Of a stretch of 64,000 nt of DNA, positions 34,501 through 45,176 are shown in pieces. Source of the stretch: Ixodes scapularis (lineage: Eukaryota; Arthropoda; Arachnida; Ixodida; Ixodidae); contig NW_024609884.1 in assembly GCF_016920785.2 (NCBI RefSeq), positions 81,385,346 through 81,449,345 of the forward strand. The letters run 5' to 3'. Positions within the stretch are counted from its first letter, which is position 1; each line of letters opens with the position of its first letter. The position numbers and the translations under genes were made by a program. The notes beneath the pieces were generated by a model. The model was not told where the DNA came from, searched no databases, and saw nothing but the letters and a program-made list of their open reading frames with translations.

Positions 34501-37058
34501 TATGGGTATCTACATGAAGCAGACAAATGACATCTTCGACCAGATTCTCGACAGCGTCAGCCGGTCTGAGGAGCTGGACCCGTTCCAGCTGCCGGAAATG
34601 GTGTCCAGTTTTGAGCGGAAGATTTTGTTTCGTCTCCACGGCGAGGCCCGGATCTACAATGGCACTATCACGGGGCTGTCGACCATGCACAGGGCGGGAG
34701 ACAGCCACCTCAAGATGGACGAGTCGAACCTCGAAGTGCTCGCCGACGTGGGCGTCGGAGCCCTGGACGTCAACTGCAAGGCCCACGTGAAGTTCATGGG
34801 CAGGGGCCCCACAGTTAACATCGCCGTGCATATCGCCTACGCGCGGGTCCTGCTGGAGGCCTTCCAGTAAGCGAACTCTACATTCCTGCCGTATGAGCAT
34901 GCGTGAAGACTTACGAGCGAGGCCCGCCGTGAGGGTAGACAGTAGCTATGCATTACGTCATCGTTATTCGCGTGCCACCGCTCCTTCGCGTGCACGCTTT
35001 TTATATCATTTATGGCGGAAGGAAGCGACAGTTTTTCAGCCTCGCTTGTGGCTGCTTGGTCAAATACATTTTAGCCTCCAAGATTTTAGGAACATTCTTG
35101 GTTGCCCACAAAATCAGCTTATATGTTATAACTAGGCCGTAGATTTTCCAATGTTTCTTTATAAAGCTTTTTGTGTACTCTCGTCCCCAACAGCGTAAAA
35201 GGGGTATTCGGTATGGGCGACGAAGAAATAATAAAATGTTTATACCTGTAAATAGTGAAAAAATAGAGGGGAGGCAAAGCGAGAATGTGTGACGGTACGC
35301 TTATATTCTAAAATTCTAAATGTCTTCTATTGGCGTGGCGATGGCAAAACAATATTTTCAGCCATACTGGAAGTGACGACAATTCAAGATGGCGGCCCCC
35401 TTCTGAAAAGGGTCTATAAGGAAAATCGGCGGATGTTTTTCGGTGTTTATTTTTTTCAGAGGTTGGTGTATTTGGACGAATTGTTCGGTATGGGCGCTAA
35501 AAACGATAATTATCGGTGAAAAAACTAATGAAGAACTAGGAGTTCATATCTATTTTACAATTCGTACACGCCCTTATAACGCATTGCGCTTATCATAATG
35601 CAACTGCCCTTGCAAACAACAGGCAATGAGTACGAAAACGGGCCAAAGTTCCGGTACCATTCAGAGACTTTGGTGTTTCTTTTTGTGTGTGTATCTTGCT
35701 AACCTTCAACTACGTGTGATGGCAAAAAGTAAATTATTCCGAAGAAAACTGTTTCAGCCACGATGAAAGAAAGTTGTTCATGCTTCGTTCGCAAAATTCA
35801 ACCGCTAATGACCATCAATGTAGTTTTGAGCATTTTGGACTAGCTCTGATATGAACAGAACAAAGATATTGTGACAATCCGTGGTGACTGACTAACTGAT
35901 CTTGCTCATATGCAGTCCTGGCAGTAACGCGTTCAAATAACAGCGCGTTACCTTTTTTCGGTAACGCGTAACGTACTCGTTACCTTTCAAAACAGTAACG
36001 AGTCAACGTACTTACATTACGTATTTCGACTAACGGGTAACGGAGTTACGTTACTCGTTACATATTCTTCCCAAGACTTACAAAATTACACTTTGATTTT
36101 TTTTTCGTGTTTCTGGGCGCCAAGCCACGTACATTTTTCAGGTTTTTTTTTCGTTTTGTCTTGTTAGTATTCAGGTGAAACCGTAAGAAAAAAGGTAATT
36201 TTCTCAGTTTCTGCATGGACATCATATTTCTTTAAATAAGGCGCTTATGCAAACCTGTAACGTCAAAACACTAAAACGTGTTAATTGATAATTTAAAAAG
36301 TAGAGCAAAAGTAGCGTGCGTTAGTTTTTATCGATAGCGGTAGCGTTAACGGGTTCCTTTTATTTTGAAGTAACGTAGGACGGTAACGCGCGTTCCTTCG
36401 ATTTGCAAGTAACGAGTAACGTATTTCGTTACTTTTTTCTGTAACACCTGCAACACTATTCTTATGCCATTGCAATGTCCTTTAAGGTCAATGATTCCAT
36501 TTCTTCGCGATTGTCAGGGTGCTTGATTCTACGTGAGAGTACGTTCCCGCTAACGTCTAGAGGTTTCGACGCAAACTGTTCTCGCTTAAGCACACATTAA
36601 CAGAAATTTGTTTTAAATTTTAACCGATTTTTTATTTTTGACACCGACGGATGTTTATCGGTGTTTTTAGGTTAAAAGCGGAGAGTCTACACTCAACGAA
36701 GGACGCCGCAACTGCCGAAAGAGGCGCCATCGCGTTTCAAATGTGTTTTATTGATCTATATCCATGGGCGTCCAGTCAATACGTCTACCAACTTTCCTCT
36801 ACGCCTTCCATCGTGACCCAAAGTCCTCTTCTTGCTTCCAGGCCGCAAGATGGAGAGATGACCCTGAAGCAGTTCAAACTGCAAGAACTTAATGGCTTCA
36901 AGCTGAAGATGACGGGTCTCGGACCCCTGACTTACCTCTTCACTTACTTTGTTCGCGTTTTCACGAAACTGTTCAAGAACAAGGTCAAGGACATCGTGGA
37001 AAGTCGGCTGGCCAAAATGGTCGCGAACAAACTGAAGGGGATTAAACTGGGAGTGTAA
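31538..37058 (+). CDS. Secreted group 7 mite-allergen-like protein (three coding exons)
   Basis: Join 31538-31592, 34482-34866 and 36842-37058: 657 nt, 218 residues plus TAA. Splice phases (1, then 2) match exactly and all sites are GT-AG. Residues 1-17 (MWKILTVFCVVALATAA) form a signal peptide. The mature part begins GDDLSEGD. The block ELDPFQLPEMVSSFERKI (49-66), followed by LHGEARIYNGTITGLSTMHR (70-89) and a GD at 91-92, matches the order of conserved features in mite group 7 allergens. The C-terminal MTLKQFKLQEL (153-163) and the basic amphipathic end also fit. That family has a TULIP/BPI-like fold thought to bind lipids. The length is close to the family norm. There is one N-glycosylation sequon (N78-G-T) and one mature cysteine (C117). 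Exon 3 is GC3-rich against AT-rich surroundings, as expected of a real exon. The ligand and role are unknown. No AATAAA is seen before 37430. Confidence 0.85.
32731..33347. mobile_element. MITE with ~220-bp inverted arms in intron 2
   Basis: The left arm (32731 on: catgtttttcgtgtaaggc, ccagccttctgcg, gttccgcccattgaaaa, acctcgtatcgctg) is mirrored by the right arm ending at 33347 (cagcgatacgaggt, ttttcaatgggcggaac, cgcagaaggctg, gcacgaaaagcgtg). The central part is GC-rich and non-coding. No clean target duplication was identified. Confidence 0.75.
33721..33863. repeat. Two adjacent hairpins
   Basis: aagtggcgagc-a-cgtgttttc pairs with gaaacacg-c-gctcgccactt (33721-33769). Next, ccgctgcactcgtcgaacgc (33775-33794) pairs with gcgttcaacgagtgcagcgg (33844-33863) with one mismatch. 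The pair is likely a foldback-type insertion. Confidence 0.7.
34482..34866 (+). other. Exon 3: main body of the allergen-like domain
   Basis: The acceptor ctcacctgcag ends at 34481 and the donor is cca|gtaagc (GT at 34867). The 385 nt supply residues 19 (split codon) to 147 (split codon). Without splicing the frame would end immediately at the TAA that overlaps the donor, supporting the splice call. Confidence 0.85.
34867..36841 (+). other. Intron 3 with a hAT-type insertion
   Basis: 1975 bp from gtaagcgaac to ttcttgcttccag. It contains the element at 35913-36458. Elsewhere a short AAGATGGCGGCC-type motif (about 35388) is present but no coding sequence. Confidence 0.7.
35913..36458. mobile_element. 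Non-autonomous hAT-type MITE in intron 3
   Basis: It starts cagtcctggcagtaacgcg and ends tgtaacacctgcaacact, inverted and of hAT type (CAG-TGTTG-like). The body is made of gtaacg/cgttac repeats. The flanks ctcatatg and ttcttatg match at 6 of 8 positions, consistent with a decayed 8-bp target duplication. Confidence 0.75.
36842..37058 (+). other. Exon 4: C-terminus and stop
   Basis: The acceptor ttcttgcttccag ends at 36841. It supplies residues 147-218, including MTLKQFKLQEL, a hydrophobic stretch (LGPLTYLFTYFVRVFTKLF) and a Lys-rich end KLKGIKLGV, then TAA at 37056-37058. Confidence 0.85.
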
Positions 37059-37430
37059 TAGAAGCTCGATGACTACGTTTCGTTTCTCACCATACTCTCT
37101 AAGGGCCCGTTCACACAGTGCCGTTGCCTAACGTTGCGTTATGTTCCGGGAGCTTACGTCTGCTCACGTCGAGAATCATCGGGGCATCCCTGCTCAGCTT
37201 GAAGAGTGGCAATCAACTGAAGGAGAAGCTTGGCACGCGACATACGAAGCACGGAAAGGGAAAGGGAAACGGTGTTATGCCGTTTTTGTTAGAAAACAAT
37301 TCCCCAGCCTGACACTGCACTGTGTGTTCGGGCATTGTTGTGGTGGAACCACCACTCCCCCTTTCCTACAAATCGGAGCATTTGTGCCTCGTTGAGTTCT
37401 GCAAGCGTCGCAAAATTCTAAGGCAAAACA
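37059..37430. other. 3' flank of the host gene
   Basis: No AATAAA is present, so the poly(A) site is unclear. At 37101 aagggcccgttcacac resembles the terminus of the TTAA MITE at 6686, suggesting a MITE insertion right after the stop codon. The frame 37141-37395 has no domain motif. Confidence 0.45.
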
Positions 37431-37439
37431 CATGATTAT

Positions 37440-37464
37440 CAAATTCACCAGTAGAAATAATAAT

Positions 37465-37511
<47 letters not shown>

Positions 37512-38297
37512 CAAGAATCAAGAATCAAGAATAGTTTTTATTTGTGCCCAGGAACAACCTTGCGGTTTTGGTGCTGGCGCACGTAAAAAAGAACAAAAAC
37601 ACACACACAAAAAAAAGGAAAAAGAAAAAAAAATACACGGAAGGCAGTTTTACATAAAATTCTACAAAAAAGAAGACGCGAGAACTGTGTACACAAAATT
37701 GTACAGAAAAACAAAACAAAAAAGTGCACAAAAATTGCACAGAGAAATGAAGACACGAAAAAAAATGTTCCAATACATATGGATGCTTCACTTGGACGCA
37801 AACAGACGCGAACGTCTGAACACTACACATACAGCTCCGTACAAATAGAAACAAGAAATCAACAAGTCATAGAAAGGCATATGGAAACCCGGCAGTTGAT
37901 TCAGGAAGTTCATCGAAAGTCACAAAAGAGCTTCCGCACAGATTTAACAAAATCGGAGAAGTTGTCAAGAAATATATCGAGATTAAGAGAAGAGTTATTA
38001 TAAAGGAGTTCCGCACGAGATACTGGATCAAGTGTATTAACTCTAGATGACAGATAGAAGGTTGACGTTTTTCTTGTCGTCACTCGCGGTACGTGCAGAG
38101 AAACCTGATGCAGGATGTCGGAGCTATCTATTTGACCATGTATACATTTATAAAGAAAGAGCAGCTCCGCAGTGTTTCGGCGTCCCTGCAAGTCTTGCAG
38201 TCGAATGGGTGAACTATGCACGTCATCAACTGCTTTTGCAAGGTTGAAACGGTGTTTAAAAATAGATACGAATTTCGCTTGTACACGAGAAATCCTC

Positions 38298-38299
<2 letters not shown>
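37440..38299 (-). mobile_element. 5'-truncated LINE, minus strand, with (ATT)n tail
   Basis: The minus frame 38299-37910 encodes RT C-terminal features (RRNTAELLFLYKCIHGQIDS, LHVPRVTTRKTSTFYLSSR, LYNNSSLNLDIFLDN). It is followed by a 3' UTR and, at 37456-37512, the ATT/AAT microsatellite that ends such elements. Only the last 860 bp are present. Confidence 0.75.
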
Positions 38300-38340
<41 letters not shown>

Positions 38341-38470
38341 TTTATTTGCATACAAAAATCTGATCCTGAGTGGCGTGCACGGCTGTGCAGAAAGGTTAAA
38401 ACCCGTACGCGAGTGGCGCCTGCCAGCCCGTCACCCAGGATTTGAAAAAAAAACAAAAAACACACGCACA
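38299..38470 (-). mobile_element. Second LINE 3' end with (AAT)n tail
   Basis: Another AAT repeat (38299-38340) is followed on the plus strand by tatttgcatacaaaaatctg and an AC-rich repeat (38460-38478). Read on the minus strand this is a LINE-type 3' end abutting the first LINE, and it truncates the neighbouring mariner pseudogene. Confidence 0.55.
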
Positions 38471-38474
38471 CGCA

Positions 38475-39210
38475 CACATATACCAAATTTGTACACAGGG
38501 CCGTAACCAAAAATGTTTTAAAAGAAATCAGCATCGTCTTGACATTTGACTTGACCTAACTCGCTTTTTTGGGTCGTATCGAACTTGAACTCTTCCACTG
38601 ACTTGACTGTTGCTTTGACTCATGGTCGTATCCGTAGCTCCAGCTTTCGTCACCTGTAATGACTTTTGAAAAAAAGCTTAGGTCAATTGACGACTTCCGG
38701 ACGTTCTTTCACCTGTTGAGAAGCTTTCAGTAGAAAATGTATCTGATTGGCAGTGAGCAAACAAGGCCTAAATTTTGCTGAAACTCTCTTCAGGGTAATA
38801 TTTTCGGTCAAAATGTGTTGACACAAACTCCAGGACACTCCTTTCATTCTGCAACTTCTTCAGTTCGTCTTGGACGTTCTGCCAAGACAAACTCCCAAAT
38901 TTTTTAGATTTTTTGATTAGTTGAGTAGGTTGAGGGTCGCCCTGAACGAGGTTGGTCGTCGATCAATAATTAACCGGCCTTGAAGCGAGAAATTCACTCG
39001 TAGTCTTGCCATCTTTTCATCGCACATTCTTTGTAAGCTGTCTGAAGCATTAAAAGAGTTTCCGCCGTCGCTTTCCCTTAAAGAAAACAAAATTTCGCGG
39101 CCGCACGCTGTTCCTTCAAGGCGGGCATTGCGATGAACGAGGAATGATTTTGAAGCGCTCGGAAAAACGCCGCCGGTCGGCAAACTGTCTCGGAAGGGGT
39201 GGCACAAAGA
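38475..39210 (-). pseudogene. Mariner transposase pseudogene
   Basis: The minus-strand translation over three frames shows the mariner order: N-terminal helix-turn-helix remnants (LRESDGGNSFNA; KATAETLLMLQTAYKECAM), PRSGRPST-like linker text, then VITGDESWSYGYDHE with the first catalytic Asp, followed by SKQQSSQWKSSSSIRPKKA and QVKCQDDADFF. Frameshifts and stops are frequent. The C-terminal catalytic part is missing because the element is cut by the LINE 3' end at about 38470. It is non-functional. Confidence 0.85.
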
Positions 39211-40205
39211 CCTGCTAGCGGCGGAAACTGGTACAACGAACGTCCCCGTCCTCTCAAAATTCAGTCCGGTTACTTTTGGATCCCCCCTTTTATATTTTTT
39301 TAGTCAAATGCCGCTAACATTGTATGTTTTTATTGTGACAGCATTTTCGTTCATAATGCGTGATTTGAGCGGAACCGACATTATTAAAGACATTACGAAG
39401 GAATTTACATTTTTTATTGAATGAAATTTTGGGGAAACTAACGACCAGACGAGGCAAAATGTTTAATGCAAAATGACACCAATAAAACATTCCCGTCAAG
39501 CTAGACTTTATTATGCTGTGACACCGCGATAAAAAAAAAAAAAAAAGTTGAATACAAAATTTTACAAAAGTGTACCTTTTTCGGTGCGAGGTTCAAGTTA
39601 GGATTAAACATTTTATACGCGCATCTACATTACCAATAACTGCTCTAAGCTGCCCTGGAGGTAATCTTTGAAAGCCTCCAACAAAATGGCAGCTACATGA
39701 TCAACTCTGAAAAGAAACTTCTAGCGTTTAATTTCTAATTTGAAAATGTCAACAAACGTACTTATAGCTTCTAATCTTCTTCAAGAATATCTGGCTGTTT
39801 TCATCTCACACAGGCACGCTTTTGGGGTAGAATATTTGATTTTGACAAACAAAATATATGTTTCGGGAGCTTTCTTGAAACGAAACAGAGTGCAAATAAC
39901 AAGGTTGGCGGATTTTTTTTTTTTTTTTTTTTTTCAGATTGAAGACATTTGGAGCTGCCAATACAAAAAATGGCGTATTTTCAACCTGTTTGCACGTACT
40001 TTTGACATCTCGATATTGAGTCATTTCACAAATTACTGCACTGGGACTCTTGCGTGATACCCACACAATAGAATGAATTATGATTAATTAATTGAAAGGA
40101 ATCTTTGCTCTATAAGAATTTAGGAAACAAAAATGGAATAATTTCCACAAGGGTATATAATTGAGATAGTTGATAATCATCAACATCAAATTCAGCCCAC
40201 AAGAT
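39211..40205. other. AT-rich unassigned DNA
   Basis: No gene is recognised. There is a poly-A run at 39531-39546 and a poly-T run at 39915-39934. Short frames have no motifs. Confidence 0.4.
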
Positions 40206-40275
40206 GAGGACAAGAAGGGGACACAAAGACGGCACTTCAAACTCAGCGCCGTGTTTGTGTCCCTTTCTTGTCCTC
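40206..40275. repeat. 28-bp imperfect hairpin
   Basis: gaggacaagaaggggacaca-aagacggc (40206-40233) pairs with gccgtgtttgtgtccctttc-ttgtcctc (40248-40275) with two mismatches and a 14-nt loop. It may be a head-to-head junction of a retroelement end, but the family is not established. Confidence 0.7.
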
Positions 40276-41540
40276 GTTTTCTTTTTTCGCCGAATTTGCC
40301 TATGTGTGTTTTTTCGATGCATTTGATCAAAGTTTGGAAAGTTTTTACGTCTGACCTTTTTCAGATATTTTATTGACCTTGATATCATTGAAAAGCTCGA
40401 ACTTAGCTCTTTTTATTGCATTCACATTCAGTATTGTATAAAAATAAAATATGTTACATACATTCGAATCAATGAACGTGTAAGAAATCTAGCGCATTCC
40501 AAATCGATTTTCTCAAATATCCCATTTTTATTTGGTTCATTCTTTATCAGCAGCAAGGTGTGAGAGTGTTTTATTCAAAAAAGCATCATATTCAGGTTTT
40601 TTTTATATAGCCGGAAATAAAGCTCGAGCTTTGTCAGATCTGCGTTCTGAAACGGCAAGCTTTGCAGCGGAAACTAAGATTTACTCCGAATTACGCACAA
40701 TATAAGTTATCTACGAGCCTACGTACAGGTTTTAAGTTAAGCATTAATCTTAGGTAAATATTCACATCGAAGCCAAAATATTGGCCAACATAGCACCCGT
40801 CCGAGGACTCGGTCAATAACGCACAGCAGATCGGGTGTATTGGAGCGAGATTTTCGGCTGGCATTCGTGCCCAATCACCGAGGAGACAATCGCTGCCTCA
40901 GTGATCGGCTGGCAGTCGGTGTTTCGTTTTTCGTTCAAAGAGTGCAAACCCGAAACTACTGGGGGCCAGCAGACCTGTACGTTAAGCTTTGCCAGTAACG
41001 CGTGTTACACTTTGCGGCCACAAAGTGACGACCTACGTATACACCCCAGTGATACGCGCGTGGCGAAATGTCCCCACAGCGTGCAATTCACGTAACCAGT
41101 GTCAATGAAACGTTCGTGTCGACGAAGCGTGTGTCTATGAAAACTTGTCTACGAAACGTAATTCCACGTAACGAGTTTCGACGAAACGATAGGGACCCCC
41201 GGGGTGACCCGAGCAGCCCGTGAGGTGAGCGGGCTCGGCCGTACGCAGATATCGTGGGAATAAAGCAGTTCGCACTCAGCAACCGACTGGACCGGACTCC
41301 CTCACGATATGGGCCGAGACGTCCAATATAACAAACACTTTCGTTCCAGTACTTCAATGAAGTGGCTCGCGCAAAACGAAACTGTACAATAAAGTACCCT
41401 GTTTTTTTTTTTTAGATAACGTTGAGCCACAACGTTATCTGAACGTTATCTGAAACGTTCAAATACCGTTTCAGATAACATGAAGCAGGCAACTCTGAAC
41501 GCGAAAGCTCGCGCTTCTTTGTGACCGTTTTGCGAGAACA
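40276..41540. other. Unassigned DNA with a dispersed repeat and hairpins
   Basis: It includes the relative of the 1130-1325 repeat (about 40640-40835). Just left of the THAP element, agataacgttg/caacgttatct and gttatctgaaacg/cgtttcagataac form two adjacent hairpins (41415-41480). No gene is seen. Confidence 0.5.
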
Positions 41541-42267
41541 CGCGGATACTACTGATAAACGGCGAGTGAAAACGAAACTATGCTCAACTTGCTGGCTGGG
41601 TGTGCAACCCGATAATCTACATTGTGAAAAATGTTTGTAGTATAACAGGAAATATCCGCAAAATTTCGGTCAAAATTAAAAAAAATGGTTCTTTTAAATT
41701 AAAATAGAGACCAGCTTACCGCTTAAAAAACAGGGCCTGTGTTATTCGTCATTAACACAAGTTTTTGGTAAATAAACAGTCTAAATATACTTGTATTATC
41801 GGTAAAAAATCACAGGCTTGTATTACACTAAAAAACATCGTTTGTATATATTATAAACGCTCTAGAAAACGTTCCGTTGTCTGTAAAAAAACAGAGCTTC
41901 TGTTGCCACATCCCAAACATTTTTGGATCATCATTAAATCAGTGAACGAAGTCATAGCTACAATAAATTATTTTATTGAGGAACGTTTTTCTGCAATCGC
42001 AATACATGGTATAGTGCCATCGTGCTGGAATCAAATGCGAACGGCAGAGGGCGTGGCCACTGCGCCTCCTGGAGGTCACTGTAAACTGGTAAAACGGCAA
42101 GTTGGAGAGTAGGGCCCTGCGAGGGGTGTGCGTACTGATCTCTATTGTAGTATGCTGGATCGCAAATCGAGGCTTGTCTTGCTATAGACCGTTTTACTGA
42201 AAGAGGGCGAGAGAGAAAAGGGGAAAGGGCTACCGGCGCTTTCCCCCTTTCTGATTGTGTAGAAAGA

Positions 42268-42732
42268 GTGGAAGTCCCGGATGAGAGGCTTGGCCGGTGT
42301 TGGGCGTCTGCTGTGCCCCAACTTCTTTCGGGCTTTCTTTTCGGTTTTAAACTCGCAAACTTAGAGCCAGAGGCTTCGAAGGCAACAGTCCCCCGGTCAT
42401 CGGGACACCATTGCTGGGTCATAGGGTGCACAAATAAAAACAGAAAGCATAGAATTCTGTCCGAGGACATCTGTAGCTTGCAAGGAATCCGGCAAGGCGA
42501 GAGCGGCTGCAATGTCTTTGAGCTCCATCGCTTCCCACATGACCCCTGTCTCCGGCGGCAGTGGATTGCGTCCGTAAACCGAAAAGGCGTCTCCTCAACG
42601 CCATCCTCTCGACTTCGCTCGGAACATTTCGTGAATGGAGCGCGCACCAAACGCTGTACCGCCGATGAACATGGGGTACGCTCGCAATGTGCGTGCGAGT
42701 TTTCTCATGATAACTGCTGTTTCAGCTTGTAA
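42268..42732 (+). pseudogene. THAP zinc-finger domain fragment
   Basis: The frame contains HCWVIGCTNKNRK (C-x4-C), FELHRFPHDPCLRRQWIASV and SRLRSEHFVNGA. The spacing and the F-x-FP-x-D...RRQW pattern are those of a THAP (C2CH) DNA-binding domain. The third ligand, normally Cys in the CSEHF motif, is Arg (RSEHF). Zinc binding should therefore be lost in this copy. The 5' part of the same sequence is present inverted at 43430-43620 without an open THAP frame. No catalytic region follows in frame. Confidence 0.75.
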
Positions 42733-43429
42733 AATTTTGTAACTGAATTTATCTTAATAGTGATAATTTGCAGTGGTGACTGACTCGATTTTATCATCTA
42801 CAACATTTAGTTGAAGGCTCATTTCCGCCCCCGGGTGAGGTTGGAAATTGTTAAAAACGTATTTCTATTGTTCTTTGTTTTTTTAAATCGCGATCTTCTG
42901 CGCGATACCAGGGAGCCGGCAAAAGCGTCCTTGGAGTGCCGCTGGTGGGTTCTTTCTGTTGACTAAGGCGCTTTGAGGCGCTTGATAGTCGCTGCAGGGA
43001 ACGTCTCGTGTGTTGCGATCTGCGCTTTCGAGCCCTGTATGCACGTTTCTTTGTTTGGGTCAAGGCATCCGCCAGTGTGGCGACGGGGGGAACAGAGGCA
43101 GCGAACGTGCCAGCTATAGAAATTGGAGGTGAGTACCCAAAATATTGCATCAAATAGTAAGATAATTCGTGGCTGCTTCAAGGCTTTCTGCGGTACGATA
43201 AAAGTACATCTGGAGCGTCTTCGTCGTTCATTCACAAGGAAATATAAGTACAGGGACACGAAGATAAAAACAGCAGAGCAAGACGATATGTAGCAGCTCC
43301 GGGCGTTTACAAAGTTAATTGAGGCTCCCGTTTCGTGTATCGCTTGTTGATTACAACTAAAAGCGGCTACGTTGAAATGGGCCCATTGCAAGCAAAAATG
43401 TATAAATGGTTCATCATTTCCAGTGATGC

Positions 43430-43803
43430 GGAAAGCAATGGAGCTTAGAAACATTGCAGCCGTACTCGCCTTGCCGGATTCCATGCAAGCTATCATAGGT
43501 TCTCGGACAGTATTCGATGCTTCCTGTCGTTATTCGTGCACCCTATCACCTATCAATGGTGTCCCGATGACCGGGGGACTGTCGCCATCGAAGACCAGGA
43601 CTCTAATTAAGTTTGGGAGTTTGAAACGTAGAAAAAAGCGGAAACGAAGTTGGGGCACTGCAGTCGCCCAACACCGGCCAGGCCTCTCATCCGGGACTTG
43701 CACTCTTTCTACACAATCAGAAAGGAGGAAAGCGCCGGTAGCTCTTTCCCCTTATCTATCTCGCTCTCAAAATGGCGCTACCCACGATAAAACGGTCTAT
43801 AGT
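43430..43803 (-). repeat. Inverted copy of the THAP-gene 5' region
   Basis: On the minus strand this segment repeats 42183-42550: tatagaccgtttta, the gcgccggtagc block, ttggccggtgttgggc, gacagtcccccggtcatcgg and ggaatccggcaaggcgag. It explains the overlapping frames at 42419-43989 as mirror-image translations. Confidence 0.75.
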
Positions 43804-44069
43804 ACTTCGTTTCAGCTTCCGTCCGAGCGCAGCCAAAGCTCCGTGTGGCCGGAGCCAATCACACGCCGGCAATGGGTCACGCGATCTCGCCTGCACTTTT
43901 GTATCACTCCGCTGCACCGCTGGTCGTCCGCGCTGCCCGCGCTCGCCGAGTATGTCGTCTGCTACGGGTGTATCAACGGTATCGTCTGAAATTTAGTCAC
44001 AGGGGATGTCAGTACGTAGGCTGGCCGCTGGCGTCTGTGTCCGAGCTTTCCACCTGTTCGGCATAGTTT

Positions 44070-44894
44070 CGAGATGTAAGTACACATTGCAAGGTGCCCG
44101 ATTTCGGCCGTCGATGCTTCCTTGTATTGTCTGGATATACCAGGGCTAGAGGCACAGTCCTTTCCACCAGCTTCTCTGCGTTCAATGTGATCGGCAGGTA
44201 AAGGTGTTCCCTGATTTCGCCGCGTATCAGTGAATTGTAGTGGTTCGGGTGCTTTTCTTGTTTACAACGCATTCGAGGTACGACGCGGCCGGAGTCTCCA
44301 GCCGAATCTTAAAGTAGACATTCATCACGACCTCTTGCGCCTGACGCACAAACGTGCCTTTGTGAAAGGGTGTTTTGAATCCGCTCGGTGAGGAAAGCAG
44401 CGAAGCACATGATTCGGCCATTATGGGAACGAAATCCCACAGAAAAACCGAGCGCTGCAGCCGTGTTGCAAGCGGATGTAAGTGTTTTCACCAAACCACA
44501 TGCATTTACATATATTAATAAAAACATAAACTTCAGATATTTAATTCATTTAGTTGCAAATCATTATCAGCAGGACACATCTGCAATATTCAATTTTTAC
44601 GCACAAAACAGTTATTAAAAAATATATTTTGTGGACTACTTTGTGGTGCGTAGGAATGCTCTTCTCGAAGTTGCGAACCGTCCCTCAGCCTTTGGCTGCA
44701 CTTCGACGGAAGCTGAAACGAGGTATAGTGTCGAGTGGCACCACCGGCAGCCATCCCATCAAACAAGCCAATATAAGGGACTCTATGGGAAAAAACGAGA
44801 AAAAGTGGCGTTTCCCCCATTTCTAAGCTGTTGCCGGCACTGAAATTTTTGGCTGTTTCTGAACAGACTGTCAAATGCGTAGGACCAGGACGCA
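44070..44894. other. Interior of the THAP element, unassigned
   Basis: Part (44660-44720) resembles 43801-43850 in inverted orientation. No protein motif is recognised in the frames at 44009-44826. Confidence 0.4.
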
Positions 44895-45107
44895 CACCAT
44901 CGAAGTGCTCTACTCTCCAACCCGCAGTTTTATCACTTTACAGTGGCCTCCAGGAGGTGCAGCGGCCACGCTCTCTGCTGTTCCCATTTGATTCCAAAAC
45001 GATAGTACTATACCATGTATTGTGATTGCGGAAAACGTTCGTTCATAAAATATTTTTATTTCAGTTATGACTTTACTCATTGATTTTATAAGATTTCGTT
45101 TTGCAGA

Positions 45108-45111
<4 letters not shown>

Positions 45112-45173
<62 letters not shown>
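45112..45173 (+). repeat. (TA)n microsatellite
   Basis: An uninterrupted TA repeat of about 60 bp directly left of the hAT element. The same repeat continues at 46331-46354 on its right side, so the element inserted into a TA tract. Confidence 0.9.

Positions 45174-45176
<3 letters not shown>

Noticed and set aside
34472..34900. 142-codon open frame antisense to exon 3 of the host gene
   Set aside because: It mirrors the coding exon, caused by GC-rich third positions. It has no signal peptide or domain, and the sense strand has splice sites and family motifs.
37525..37854. Phe-rich 109-codon minus frame as a membrane protein
   Set aside because: It is the translation of the A-rich 3' UTR of a LINE (poly-A stretches read as Phe) and lies between the RT C-terminus and the ATT tail.
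42419..43989. Several long frames (for example 43372-43989 and 41973-42650) as host genes
   Set aside because: They are mirror images of one another across an inverted repeat of the THAP element and include frames antisense to the THAP domain.
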